Shown: positions 1 to 13,624, counted from the first letter of the stretch. The stretch: 64,000 bases of DNA from Oenanthe sinensis (GCA_028671895.1 CM053806.1:16379001-16443000), one strand, 5' to 3'. A program made the numbers and translations. The notes: a model not told the origin generated them from the sequence alone.

Positions 1-813
1 TAATATAAAAGTAATATTTAATAAATATATAAAATATAAATAAAGAATATCTTTATTTATAAAATATATAAATAATTAAATAATTACTTTATTTAATTAA
101 ATTAAATATTTCCATTCCACTCTTCAATTTGTGTAGACTTCCTTATCCAAATACTCGGCCCCGTATACGTGACTCCACCACGTCCAAATATTTGGCCTTC
201 TAATCTGTGAAGCTTTAGTAAGATCCAATCAGGTTGTGCCATCTGTCCCTTATCCATTAGGTTGACATTTCTCCAACACTGATTTACCACCTTTGTTGAT
301 CCTCCACTTGACTCAAGAAAACCAACAACTTTAGAATGATTAAAACCATATTAACCGACGAGAGCTTGCCTCCAATGTCCTGACACTTGATGCAACGGTC
401 TGGTTCATAAGTGACTAGTCTTGATAGGGGCTCTTGATTCTGAACATGATTCCACATTCTTCTTTGCAAACCTTACTTGTAGCTTCGATTATAATGCACT
501 AAAATCTTCATAGACTAAGACAATCTTCTATAGTTTCCACATCCTTGAATAGATATCAATATCTTTTATTCTCCACTGAGGCATGAACATGTTAATGAAC
601 TTCTTCCAATGGGCTTCAAGTCTGTAGATGATCCTTTGATACTTTGTCTTAACTGAACTCTGTGATCCAAGATTTCTGTGCACCTGCATATTATTACATG
701 TCCTATTCTATTGTTGAGTTATCATCAACCATTACATAGAGATTACATTTAGCATTTCTAGTATACATGAAAGTGCAGTGAGTTACTTCCCTTCACTCCT
801 ATCTCCCCTTTCA
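1..813 (-). repeat. 3' LTR of element D, truncated by window edge
   Basis: Base-for-base copy of 11193-12005 as far as I compared. It ends on the plus strand in cctttca, which is the LTR start TGAAAGG read on the minus strand. Short open frames here (102-290, 284-469) recur identically in the other LTR and are not genes. Confidence 0.9.
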
Positions 814-827
814 ATCTCCCCCTATTT
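814..827 (-). other. Polypurine tract of element D
   Basis: Read on the minus strand it is AAATAGGGGGAGAT, directly against the start of the 3' LTR. This is where plus-strand DNA synthesis is primed in LTR elements. The same sequence occupies the same place in element B (49293-49306). Confidence 0.8.
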
Positions 828-2065
828 GGTTGATATGGAATAGCAATCAAATACTATTTCCCTTTACAATCTCCCCCAAAAGCAATTAAATAAAATTAAC
901 TGTTAGAGGATAACTCAACTAATATACAAGAAACAATTAAAGTACTGGACATGAAAATAATATACAAAAGGTTCTGGAAAGATATAATCAGTTAAATCCA
1001 GATTTCCTGAGTTGCTGAAAATGAATGATGAATTTCTGAATTTCATTTTCCTTTAGCTTCCTCCACTTCAATGTTCTTCAAAGATGGGGTTCTTTCAATA
1101 AAGAAACAAATCATTAGTAAAGACTTCTGAACAATCATTCTTGTTCATCTTGCAATTCGAACTAGAACATACAGCTCTCTATGTTCCCCATAAGAGGTCA
1201 ACTCAATCTCCCCTTAAGGTTGTTCTCTCTTAGAATGAAAGTCACTTCTTCTTTTTCTTCAGGATGTTCTATTTCCAGGAAACATATTTTTCTTTCTTCC
1301 CTGCACTATTCCACTGACTTCATCTATCACTGAAACAAGAAATAGAACACACTTGGACACTTCTCAGATGCCCCTTGAAAATCTCCTTTACATTCTTCTT
1401 TACCCAGAAAACTTCTACTTAGCAAAAACTCCCCCCTGAGTTGATACTCTTCAAAGAAATCTTCATTTTCATTCATTGATCGTGCTAGAAAGAATTCTTC
1501 TGCCGAACCTCTCCTAAGAATGTTCCAAGGACAGATCTTCAAACAAATAGAGCAAAATCCCTTAGATATCTTTTCAGAATAAGATATAGCACTGCAAACC
1601 AAGATGTTAAGATTCTCCATAACTTCTCCCCCTTAGTACGACAAGTAACTTCTTCCCAATTGACAGAAAGTAACTTCCCCACTTCAGACGAAAAATCAGT
1701 TAAATCTACAACACCTTTAAGGATTAGGCTCCAACCAATTACTAAGAAACTCCCCCTTAGTAATTTCTCCCTTGCATCACTAAGGTTTCAATTTTATCTA
1801 ATTCTCCCCCTTAGTTCATGCAAGCTCCAATCCACCCTTGTGTCTTTAGATATCCTCTAAGTAACCTTCACAAGATAGGATTGACAGATCTCATTTCTTG
1901 TATCACCAAGAGATCTCGTTTCTTGTATCACCAAATTCTCCCCCTTAGTTGAGAATATCTTTTAAAACAATAAAAGTATCATCTACATCCAATCGAATAA
2001 GAAACTCTCCTCCAATTGAACATAAAATCCCCCTTAGGCCTAAAAATTAATGTCTCCCCCTTTGA
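816..2065 (-). repeat. Cluster of polypurine-tract-like motifs
   Basis: The motif ctcccccttag and close variants (minus strand CTAAGGGGGAG) recurs near 870, 1206, 1430, 1624, 1750, 1802, 1938, 2029 and 2052, in addition to the real PPT at 814. Multiple PPT-like motifs upstream of the 3' LTR are a described trait of the Sirevirus group of Ty1/copia elements. No coding frame runs through them. Confidence 0.6.
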
Positions 2066-5000
2066 GATTGAGAACAACATGAATTAATAGACCCAAAGGT
2101 AATAGTTTGGACATTCCCACTAGGCTTCAGCTAGACTCTTCTTCAGCTTGTCTTCCAGAAAAGAATCTCTTCAACATTTCAGAGCTGGAAAATTCAGTAA
2201 CAGGATTCAAGCATAGTAGCAAGGTTAGTGTTTGGTCTATGGTTTCCTCACTTCTACTACGTTCTGTTGGTGTTTACACTTTCAAGCGTAAGTGTTCCAC
2301 TCATTTCTCTCCCTATTTCTCTCACTCAAGTGTATCACTCCCTCACTTCACTCAAGTGTTTCTCTCCCTTACTTGCACTCATTCCATTTATAGCAATTTG
2401 TACCTGCAAGTAAATCCATGCCAGTCTCACCAAGATATTATGGATCGTTGACTGTAGCATGTTGTCGATCACTAAAGATCTAGGTTCTGAGATGGAATCT
2501 CAGACAGGGTTTCAGTTAGGTCATCACCCAACTCACCATGAGCAAATCCATGCACACGTGGCTCGTCGTCGGGGAATAACCCTTCTGAAATTGGAATCTC
2601 CTCCATTCCAGGAGTGACTGAAATCCCAACACCCTGATCCTCAAAAGACTCATCAAATTGGTAAACCAACTGAATCATAGTCTACGAGTTGTTGCTCAGC
2701 TACTTTCAGCATCAACAATCTCCCCATATGCAAATCCATGCACTGGATCGTTGAATGTGGTATGCGTACTAGCAGCTATTTAAGCATCAACCGACTCCCC
2801 ATATGCAAGTCCATGCACTGGATCGTTGACGGTGATATGCCTTTAAGTTTTGAGCGATCCATGTATTCCAGAATTTGAATTCCTGGGAGAGTAGACGTGT
2901 ACAAACATCTCTCTCAATCACCTGTGAAGATGAATTAACTCACTATTTTCAGTCATGGAAAACTGTTAGTGATTGCCTCTCAACATCAACAGATTGCTCT
3001 GCGGATGTGAAATCCCGTTAGGGAACTAGGACTGTTCCTCCTAGGAAGGTTGACAAGGATTCTAATATATGGCAAGAAATCCAAGTTTCCCTCAAATACC
3101 TGTGAAGGTGGCTCAACAACTTCATTCACCATGAATGGTAAACACAGAAGTTTAGGGGTTTTACCTATACCTCACAATGTGCACTTCTTGCAATGTGTCC
3201 TCACAATAGTTAGTCCCAAGAGAGGCTAGAGAACTGTTAGGTCCTATAACAACCCTTAGAAGCAAAAACTTTAGGATTACCATCAGCGTGAATGCTTTTG
3301 GTGTGCTTGACTCATTACAAGGTGCTCTGGCTGACGAGCGAATTTTCAATGAAATCACCCTGTTGAGAGAGTTCATTCAGAAACGGTTGAATTGCCTTTT
3401 CAGCTCTGCATCCTTTTGAGAGAATATAGATGAGCTACAGATACCTCAATTTGTATACTTCTTTCCTTCTCGAGAGGTAGAGCTGTGGGTGCACTTCCGA
3501 CTTCATCCTTATTTGCTGCATCAAGTGCAGTTTCTCCCTTAACAACCGCTAATCTATATAAGTTCCTTATATCACCAAGGGTTGAAAGTTTGAATTAGAA
3601 TGATAGTGTTTGGTACTAAGGCCTTGGTTAGAAATTGATGGATTATTCAACTTCTTGACCTTCCCCTATAGCCACTAAGGCCAAGCCATTACGGCTAAAT
3701 AGATAGAGTTGATCAGAGCTATATAAAATTTGGTATAGTATGATTAAACTTATTCTCTATTCCTTCTCAGAAATATAGCATTGGAGCAATGTGTCCTCAA
3801 GAAACAATGCACCAGAGCTAAAATGTGGGAATTAATAAAGAATAGGTAAAAGATTATTAAGCCAAATTTCATAAACTCACAATTTTGAAAAAAAAATTAA
3901 CAGATTAACAAAAGTGTTCTTTTGAATTTCTCTTAGACAAATATCCAATTGAAATTCAACTCTTTTAACAAAAACATTTTGATTAATAACTCAAATCTAT
4001 TTCATCTTGCTCACTGTATGTTTTCAAAAATTGTTTTGCAATTCATTCTTATCGGATATTATCTCCGACTTAAAACATAAATCATTTATAAAAAATCGAA
4101 TGAATGCTTTAGTCATACAGTCCAAGGCACTAATCCCAAAGCAAACAACCATTGTTTTAATACTACAGGTCAATGTGAAACAGACATTAACATGAGTTTT
4201 GAAAAACGTTTTACCAATGGTTGATACCTCAAGATCAAAACAATTTACTCAAATAAAATGGACTGATACCATGCAACCTAAGTTACAAGTTATCAAGTAA
4301 CTTTAATTAAATAAATCGTGGAGAGAAAACAGTTTTCATTACAAAACATTTAGAGAGAGAGAGAATATATGATTTTGAAATAGAAAGATAATTCTCAAGA
4401 AATGTTCTCTTTCAAAGGGAGTTTTTAAAAAAAACTTTTAGTGGCTTTTCATTCTCTGGCAAATGAATGCATGTTTAGATATAACATTTTTCACAAGAAA
4501 TAGACAAGAAATTTCTTTATGCATTCAAGTTCTAAAGAATGAAAAACATATGTTAATACTAATGACTTATCAAAGAAATGAATGACAAGACATTCAAAAG
4601 TACTAACATCATTCAATCATTTTGTAATAAAATGCATCTTACTACAAAACAATCAAGCACATAAGATACTTACATTATGCTAGACAATTACCATTTGTCG
4701 CTTGAAACAGACACATATTGCAATATAGATCATGGTAATTCTAAAGCATAAAACATAAGCATCCGCTAAACACTGAACATACATTGACCGAATGACAGCA
4801 TTTAACTTCTTACACTACATATCAATAATTATCACTTAAGCATATTGAAAATACTCATGACAATCAGAATGTATGTAAGCTCGAGGTACTAGTTGCATCA
4901 GAGATCAAATACCTTTAAATATTAATGCTAAAATTTATGATCTTTGACAACCCCTCGCGATGTAGTAAATTACTTTCAATATCAGTGTTTTTTTTTGAAA

Positions 5001-8000
5001 TAATCTTTTAATCACTTAGTGCAGAAATTCTAAGTGACATCACTAATATCAAAAGAATGACAACTAATATTAATGGATTTTGCAAAAGACGTGAATTACA
5101 TCACTTAAACTACATATTAAGTGGTTCCATTAATATTAGCATTAAACAATTAAAAGTAAATAAAATTACAATTAATTAATATATACAAATACTTATGCTG
5201 AAACATTTGATACATATAGCATGAATAACATATGACAGCACAAAGTACGAGATCCTGGATATAAATTGACTATACAAAGAGATGCTACATTGTTAGGTCC
5301 CTAGGTCCCGGGTAATCATAGGTAATCTCATAATGATAATATTGAGTCCCGGGTGGTCACACGCCAAACATTAATCAGTTCCTAGAGATTATAGACATCT
5401 AAATAGCATGAACACTCTCTATAAACTTTACATTTAAATAAATCAACATTAGACTAGAGTGACATACCTTAGTCAATTGAGCTTTTACTGGTGTATGATC
5501 GTTGAATGAACAATTACTCCTCTTTGTCCTAGAGATCGAACGTTTACTCCTTTTGGACAGGATTAACTTTTCAGCTACCAGTTAACATTGTTCCTCGAAA
5601 CAATACCACGCTCATCCAGATGGAAACTGCATTACCTTCAGCACCCAAATATTTCCTTGTAGATATTGGTCTTGGCAGCAGCTTCACTAAACTCAGCACT
5701 CTAGAAATCAGTAGTCCTGACACTAGAAGAGTAGAACCTTAAAAAAAAACTCTGAACTACCCTTCAGCTTCTGTATCAATACCAAGTCTTCATGTGGATT
5801 GATTCCTTGCGCTAAGTGTATCTGCCTCTGGTTCAATTGAGTTAGTTCCATGATTCGAACCCTACTCAATCTTGATTAGTTAGTGCATCTTCAATCTTCA
5901 TTGAATTCACTCAGAAAAACTAATGAAATACTCTTATACATGCACGGCACTACCAATCACTACTCTACTACCCAGATTCATCAAGAACTGACTCTAGGAA
6001 ATGTTGTTACACAAAACCCTTTGTCATGACAGATGTGTCCTTAATGTTTCCTTAGATTTTCAGTGGGTAGAGTAGTCTTCTTCAAATATGATTGAGATCA
6101 CCTTGCATTATCTTTAAATTGACAATTTCCTTTCTAATATGCAATCACTCAATCTGGATCACTAAGTGCTCCTAAGAATCTCAACTCTTACTCAATGAGC
6201 ACTGCTAGCCTTTGAACATCAAACACGACTAGTTGATCCAACTTACTGATGCTCCCCCTGTGATGCTACTTGCAGCTTTTCTTCATCTGGTGTCATCTGA
6301 TCTTGAGCCCTAAACAGGATGTCAACCTTTAAAAATTCAGAGCTAAAATCAAACGAATGCTAGGGAGCTTGATGATGATGTTCACTGCATCTAGATCATC
6401 TTAAATCAATCACAGACTCTGTGTAAGCTCTTAACTCCAAATAAGATAGCCCTTCATCACACCATGTGACTTCAGGCATGATTAATCTTACTTGATGTCT
6501 TCTCTTTATATTTGCTGATTAGACTTGCTGTGTCAACTGATTCAGCCGTAGTGAATAGGAAACCTTAAGTCTATCCATTATCCTTGTAATTTCACTCAAG
6601 GTCTGGATTTCCCTATTAACTCCTCCATTTGGTCATGAAGTCCGAAAACTGAACTTTACTCTAGAATACTCCTTTCAGTGCAGACATAACATAGAATTTC
6701 ATTCGTCAACAAATTCCATTACCTGCCCTCAAAGTGTTCTTACAGCAATCTGCCTAATCCTTTGAATGTGATTAATCACTGAGATGCTTCATCTATCGAA
6801 TGCATGAACAAACACCAAAACTAAACAGGGTAGCCTTTGACTTGACTTCCCTTCAACTGACATACTTCACTAATGTCCTTCTTAAAAGAATTTCATTAGA
6901 AGTAGTCCTTTCTCACTAACTTCATCTTTACCGTCGAATCCGTTATCTTGATAAACCAAGTATTAGTTGATAAACCAAGTGTGAGAGCATCACTTGTTGT
7001 TGCAGCTAACTCCATTCTGATAAACTTCAACGAATAGTTGACTTCATCATAAGCATTAAATTTCGTGTCAGCAGTAACCTCACTTCCAGTAGAGTGAGCT
7101 TCTATTTCTCTTGACCTCGATCAATACTGTTCATCCTCGAACTGATATTAGGAAACCCTTTGCAAAGAATTCCCTAGGTCTTCCTTAATATTGTGCTTCA
7201 GATCATTCAAGAGAAATAGGTAACCTTGCTTAACCATTTGAATACCAAAGCAAAAGTAGTTACATGCCTCGAACATGAAAATGTCAGAGATATATAACTT
7301 GTACATGTTGAAAGATACTCTGCATTCACAAATGATTAAAACACGTGGTCCTCAATTTTGATTGAGTCCGAGGGTTAGAGATATTTCTAAACATAGTTAA
7401 CAACAAAGCATTCAAGTTCAACATGCTCATTCTTATCTGACTGATCACTCCTCATCTATATTAGCCTCAACAATTAGTCTTGGCTATGAGCTCAGTGATC
7501 CCAACCTAACTTAAGGTGGACTAGCAGTCTATAAGAATCATGTCGTGCATATATGTAGTCATAGAAGAATCAATCACTCAGATTCCTAATTCTTCTAAAT
7601 CACCTTTGTTGTTCACTTTAACATTATATTATCTCTAATTACCTGAGTCAGTTTAAATTTAAAAATTTAATTCATGGTTTATTATACTGACCCCTAGGCA
7701 ATTCCCAAATTAGAAACAAACTTATCTTAACAAGCACATGATCAGATATAGCATTTAATACAACCATGCGAGTATAAACAGATTATAGACAATGTAAACA
7801 TCAAGGCACCTAGCATGCAGCAAATACTCTTTCCGGTACATGTACCCCTACAAATACCTAAGACTATATATGCTAACATGATCAATTATCGTAAAGCAAG
7901 CATTAAATCACACAAGATCTAATCATGAAGTCAAATACTGATAAACAAGCAACACTAACAAACTAGCATAAGTTATCTAATTTATATAGAAATCAAGGTG

Positions 8001-9600
8001 AGACATGCATTACATCAAACTTATAATATAATGCAGTTCAGCACTTAATACTCTATAATTGAATCAAACAAGTATAAACTAGTTAGAAAGTATACCTGAA
8101 CGATGCTTAGCATTCCATCTCGAGTGATAATCAATTGATCCAAATCAATTTCCATTCTACTGACACTCATGGAAGTATCCTTGCATTTGACCTCAATAAG
8201 CAATGATGTTCCTGCTTCAACCCAAACTGATACCTGATTGTTCTGCTTAAAGACCCCGACATAGAATGTCTCATATTCTGCTTGAAAAGATCACTCTTCT
8301 TTGTATGTGTAGCAATAACCCCTTGATTATCATATGTCAGTGATAATCAAACCTTGTGTATTTCTGCCACTGATGTCCTTTAACCAAATCTTCAATTGTT
8401 GTTTTGGTTCTTTGACCGTTAAACTGAATTCCTTTTCAAAATCCCAAATTCTTCATATATTGATTCGAAAACCACTGATCGAAGACTCTTCCCTAAATGA
8501 ACTAATCCCCTTTCAATAACCAAATGATCCACTGAGTAGACCGATGTAGAAATACATCTCCAATGGTAAGATCAGGTCTCAACTCCATTAGAATGTTCTT
8601 CAGTCAGTTCGTTTGTCCTCAACGAACGAAGAATCAACTCCTGTTGTTTCGTTTAATAAAACATTTTGTTCAAACAAAAGTATTTAATTTTTTAGGAATT
8701 TAAATAATCAAAATAAATTGAAAATGCATTTTTGATAAATAATAATAAATTTCTCAATTTCAAATTATAAATAAAATAAAATAATTCGAAAAGAAAGTTT
8801 TGATATAGAAATAACAAATTTTTCAAGGTATATTAAATAATCATGAAAAAGAAATTATTTCAAATCAAAATTAATTTTCAAAGAATTTTATAGAATTTAT
8901 AATCCAAAACAGTTTTAATTATAATTAAAATAAAACAGATTGAAAATATAAGTTTGATATAAAAATAATAAATTTTCAAGTCATCTTAGATATTCTTGAA
9001 AATAAATTATTTCAACCAAAATGATTTTCCAAAAAGTTTTATGAGATTTATAATTAAAACTTCCAAGCTTAAATTATAATTTAAATAAAACAACTCGAAA
9101 CCATAATTTTGAAATAGAAATACTAAATTCTCAAAACATTTAAAATGTTCATGAAAATAAATTATTTCAATCCAAAAATATTTTCCAAAGAGTTTTATAA
9201 AATTTATAATTAAAGTTTTATGAAAAATAAATTATTAAACCTCAAAAATAATTCTCAAAATACTTTTAAGAATATTAAACTCAAAAGAAATTAAATTGGA
9301 TTTTAAGATTAATTTTAGTTTTCAAATTAATAAAATTCTTAACTAAGAATATTAAAAATATAAAATATTTGACTCTAAAATTTAAAAGAAAATAAAATAT
9401 TTTCCAAGATGTAAAATAAACTTGAAAAATAAATTATTTAAATTTAAAAATTATTTTCAAAATATTTTATATAATTAAATTCAAATTTAATTATTAAATT
9501 AATTATTAAACTAAAAACAATTTGAGAGAAAAACAATTTTTGTTTTAAATAAAAGTTAAACTATGTAGCCATGTGTCATATTGAAACAGCCTTCTAAGAA
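2066..9600 (-). other. Non-coding interior of element D
   Basis: No supported gene. 2400-2870 holds a loosely repeated segment around the phrase 'tccatgcactggatcgttga'. 8650-9590 is extremely AT-rich. Around 8098-8274 the minus strand has a protein-like open stretch without stops, preceded by stop codons, which could be a decayed accessory frame. I find no gag, protease, integrase or RT motif on either strand. Confidence 0.6.
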
Positions 9601-9605
9601 AAAAA

Positions 9606-10410
9606 ATTCTACATAGAAATGTTCTACATAGACTCTATCTAGAACATCAAGTAGAAATTCTACATAGAAATGTTCTACTTAGGCTCTATCTAGAACATTA
9701 AGTAGAACTTCTGACTTAGAAAATATTTCTAACTCCAGAATTTCTACTTAGGTTATATCTAGAACATTAAGTAGAATTTCTACATAGAAATGTTCTACTT
9801 AGGCTCTATCTAGAACATTAAGTAGAACTTCTGACTTAGAAAATATTTCTAACTCCAGAATTTCTACTTAGGTTCTATCTAGAACATTAAGTAGAATTTC
9901 TACATAGAAATGTTCTACTTAGGCTCTATGTAGAACATTAAGTAGAACTTCTGACTTAGAAAATATTTCTAACTCCAGAATTTCTACTTAGGTTCTATCT
10001 AGAACATTAAGTAGAATTTCTACATAGAAATGTTCTACTTAGGCTCTATGTAGAACATTAAGTAGAACTTCTGACTTAGAAAATATTTCTAACTCCAGAA
10101 TTTCTACTTAGGTTCTATCTAGAACATTAAGTAGAATTTCTACATAGAAATGTTCTACTTAGGCTCTATGTAGAACATTAAGTAGAACTTCTGACTTAGA
10201 AAATATTTCTAACTCCAGAATTTCTACTTAGGTTCTATCTAGAACATTAAGTAGAATTTCTACATAGAAATGTTCTACTTAGGCTCTATCTAGAACATTA
10301 AGTAGAACTTCTGACTTATAAAATATTTCTAACTCCAGAATTTCTACTTAGGTTCTATCTAGAACATTAAGTAGAATTTCTACATAGAAATGTTCTACTT
10401 GGCTATCTAG
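9606..10410. repeat. Tandem repeat, ~120-bp unit, about 6-7 copies
   Basis: Successive 120-bp units are nearly identical (for instance 9841-9960, 9961-10080, 10081-10200). Each unit contains inverted pairs such as GTTCTACTTA with TAAGTAGAAC, so every unit can fold into hairpins. It lies just downstream of the primer binding site in the element's own orientation, i.e. in the leader. Confidence 0.9.
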
Positions 10411-10536
10411 AACATTTTGTACTTAGAAAAATTCTGGGCTTCAAAAAAAAAATTCTGGATGCCCAGAGAACCAATTGTACCCTCTTTAATCTCAAAAATA
10501 AAAATAGATCCAATCGATTTGTATGTCAATCGAGTA

Positions 10537-10548
10537 GCTCTGATACCA
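10537..10548 (-). other. Primer binding site of element D (tRNA-iMet)
   Basis: Plus strand gctctgatacca, minus strand TGGTATCAGAGC, the classic plant complement to the 3' end of initiator methionine tRNA. Two bases separate it from the LTR, the same spacing as in A, B and C. Confidence 0.92.
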
Positions 10549-10550
10549 AT

Positions 10551-12005
10551 TGTTAGGTCCTGGAGATCGTAGAGGGGGGGTGAATACGATTCCCAAATTA
10601 AAATTATGACTTTTAATTATTTTTGGGACAACATAAAGATTACTTTGGTTCAAACCCGGTTACTGTTCATCATCTTCTTCAACCTCAATAACACCGTTAA
10701 AATAACCAAGATAATGAACGGTAAATCATCCAAAATACACAACACAACAAGATCCAAGAATATAACTTTATATTCATTGAAGTGGGGTAGATGCTACAAC
10801 AAGTTCAAGAACAAAAGCTCAAGAACACAACAAAGAAATGATTTTTGGCTCCTCTAAAAATATTACAAATTCTAGATCTAGGAGACAAAAATCAAACCTA
10901 TCTTCTAAACAAGATTTAGCAATGTTTACAATAGAAGATAGATGAGTGGTATGACAAAGAAATTCATGGCCCCATAATATTAAAGTATGAGTTCGGCCAT
11001 GGGGGGAGAGAGAAAATAATTTTCTCTCTCTCTCCCCATTTCTTTTTCATCCGAATTCTTACTGAAGATGATGACTTGGGTTTCTTCTTTATATATTGAA
11101 AAAGGTGTTACTTTTTGTTTTTCCACCTTTTACTTTTGTCCACTCAAATCATATCTTCAAAGTCATGTGCCAAGCATGCCTTTGGAAATATTTAATATAA
11201 AAGTAATATTTAATAAATATATAAAATATAAATAAAGAATATCTTTATTTATAAAATATATAAATAATTAAATAATTACTTTATTTAATTAAATTAAATA
11301 TTTCCATTCCACTCTTCAATTTGTGTAGACTTCCTTATCCAAATACTCGGCCCCGTATACGTGACTCCACCACGTCCAAATATTTGGCCTTCTAATCTGT
11401 GAAGCTTTAGTAAGATCCAATCAGGTTGTGCCATCTGTCCCTTATCCATTAGGTTGACATTTCTCCAACACTGATTTACCACCTTTGTTGATCCTCCACT
11501 TGACTCAAGAAAACCAACAACTTTAGAATGATTAAAACCATATTAACCGACGAGAGCTTGCCTCCAATGTCCTGACACTTGATGCAACGGTCTGGTTCAT
11601 AAGTGACTAGTCTTGATAGGGGCTCTTGATTCTGAACATGATTCCACATTCTTCTTTGCAAACCTTACTTGTAGCTTCGATTATAATGCACTAAAATCTT
11701 CATAGACTAAGACAATCTTCTATAGTTTCCACATCCTTGAATAGATATCAATATCTTTTATTCTCCACTGAGGCATGAACATGTTAATGAACTTCTTCCA
11801 ATGGGCTTCAAGTCTGTAGATGATCCTTTGATACTTTGTCTTAACTGAACTCTGTGATCCAAGATTTCTGTGCACCTGCATATTATTACATGTCCTATTC
11901 TATTGTTGAGTTATCATCAACCATTACATAGAGATTACATTTAGCATTTCTAGTATACATGAAAGTGCAGTGAGTTACTTCCCTTCACTCCTATCTCCCC
12001 TTTCA
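10551..12005 (-). repeat. 5' LTR of element D (1455 bp)
   Basis: Runs from TGTTAGGTCC to CCTTTCA on the plus strand, so TG...CA on the element's own strand. A G-run near the edge (10572-10580) is shared with the LTRs of A and B and the solo LTR. A TATATAAAG box read on the minus strand lies near 11088-11096 and is a likely promoter. Confidence 0.9.
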
Positions 12006-13624
12006 AAATCTGATTGATTTTCAGAGATAAGACATGGGAGAAGGACTTTGAGACGATTAGCAAGCACCTTAGCCATAATTTTATACAGGACATTGCATAG
12101 ATCAATGGGTCTAAAATCTTTCATCGTGGCAGCGTTATCTTTCTTTGGGATCAGCACCACATTTGTACTATTTAAATCAACAGGGAAAAGATTACCATGT
12201 AGCCACCCTTTACAACATTCAAAAACCTCTCCTCCCATGATCTTCCAGAAATTTTGATAGAAAGCGGGGTTTAATCCATTAGGGCTTGACGCTTTATCGG
12301 GGTGCATCTGCTTAATGGCTGTTGTGAATTCCTCCAATGTAACCTCTTCCGTCAACTTGTTGTTTTGTTCTGTAGTCACTGTTCTTGGGCTACTGACTTC
12401 ATTACTAAGTAGATTGCACTCTGATTCTGCAAACACTTTCAAATAATACTCCTTCACTATATTACACATACCATCAGAATCTTCCACACGTACTCCATCC
12501 TCAGACTCTAGATAATTTATATGATTTGCTTTCTTCCTCGCTGATGCACTTGCATGAAAAAAACGCGTGTTCTCATCCCCTTCCTGCAGCCAGAATAGTT
12601 TAGCTCGTTGTTTCCAATACAATTCTTCTTGTAACAATAACTCATTTAGCTTCTCATTTTCATCTAAAAATCTCTTTATACCAATGTCATCTGTTTTGTC
12701 TTTCAACTCATCAATGATCTCCTTTTGCTTCTTTAGTTTCTCTTTAAATTTGTTAAAGAATTTACGTCCCCATTTCTCCATGAAAGTTGACACAAAATGT
12801 AACTTTGGAATTAAGTGCCTGACTGGTAAACTCCTCCAGAATTTTGTTGTTTCTTTGACAAATAAAGGCTCCTTTAGCCACATATTTTCAAATCTAAATC
12901 TGAAAGCCTTTTTAGAGATAGAGATATCAAAGAGGATCAGCTGCAATGGCTTATGATCTGACACAGGTGCTGAGAGTAACTTTAACTTACATAACGGAAA
13001 CTTTGACCACCAAGCGAGAGTACTAAAAGCCTTGTCTAACCTTTCTTGAATCCAATCCTTGGTCCCTGGACTCTTTTCCCAAGTAAATAAGCCACCATGA
13101 AGATCCAACTCAATCAGATCACTGTCTTCTATAGTCTTCCCAAAACCATCTAATAATGACTTTGGATGAGGATGCACTCCTTTCTTATCAGAATTGTACA
13201 TCATATCATTAAAATCCCCTATTATGCTCCATGGAAGAGACGAAACCTGTGCCAAAACTCGGATTAAGTTCCAAGAATCTCTTCCGCATTCACGTTCAGG
13301 ATATCTATAAAAACACGTCAATCGCCAAGCATCAATATTATTCTCCTTAAACATAAGATCAATATGATTTTGAGAGTAACCAATGATACTACAATCCATC
13401 GAGTTCTTCCAGAAAATCGTTAAACCCCCACTTCTTCCCACTCGATCAACAGAAAAGCCACTAGCAAACCCCAACTTTATTCGTAAAACTTCAATTCTAT
13501 TTCCTACTGAAATTGTTTCACTTAAAAATAATACATCGGGTTTACGATCTCGAACAAGATCGTTCAAAGCACGAACTGTACGAGGATTCCCAAGTCCTCG
13601 ACAGTTCCAACTTAAGCAATTCAT
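12006..13624 (-). pseudogene. LINE ORF2: endonuclease and start of reverse transcriptase, truncated
   Basis: ORF2 would nick target DNA and copy the LINE RNA at the nick. The frame starts best at the Met of MNCLSWNCRGLG (13624), the usual start of plant L1 ORF2, although an open frame runs up to 13762. The first ~230 residues form an APE-type endonuclease: LSET, RSGGLTIFW, IIGDFNDM and SDHKPL carry the active-site residues. A linker follows, then the first RT blocks (PDKASSPNGLNPAF, VLIPKKDNAATMKDFRPI). The frame is cut after SENQS by element D, before the catalytic RT motif, so it cannot encode an active protein. The protein is normally about 1200-1300 residues; about 540 remain here. Confidence 0.9.

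Larger units (their letters stand above)
1..12005 (-). mobile_element. Element D: large LTR retroelement without gag-pol (LARD-like, Sirevirus-like)
   Basis: Two direct repeats (1-813, cut by the window start, and 10551-12005) flank about 9.7 kb. Just inside the right repeat is a tRNA-iMet primer site and just inside the left repeat a polypurine tract, so this is a bona fide LTR element on the minus strand. The LTR copies look identical over the 813 bp that can be compared, which indicates a young insertion. No reading frame in the interior exceeds about 115 codons and none resembles gag, protease, integrase or RT, so it must depend on another element for movement. LTR termini, G-run near the LTR edge and primer site resemble elements A and B further right. 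It is inserted in the RT domain of a LINE; the right flank base pairs 12006-12010 read aaatc, and the matching left flank lies outside the window. Confidence 0.85.

Noticed and set aside
1327..1620. 97-codon minus-strand frame in element D
   Set aside because: Runs through the PPT-like motif cluster; no homologue in A or B and no recognisable domain.
9606..10410. Regular repeat array that could suggest CRISPR
   Set aside because: The whole 120-bp unit is repeated without unique spacers, and the setting is a plant retroelement leader.
12567..12956. Plus-strand frames opposite LINE ORF2 (also 13383-13704)
   Set aside because: Shadows of the LINE coding strand with no domain of their own.
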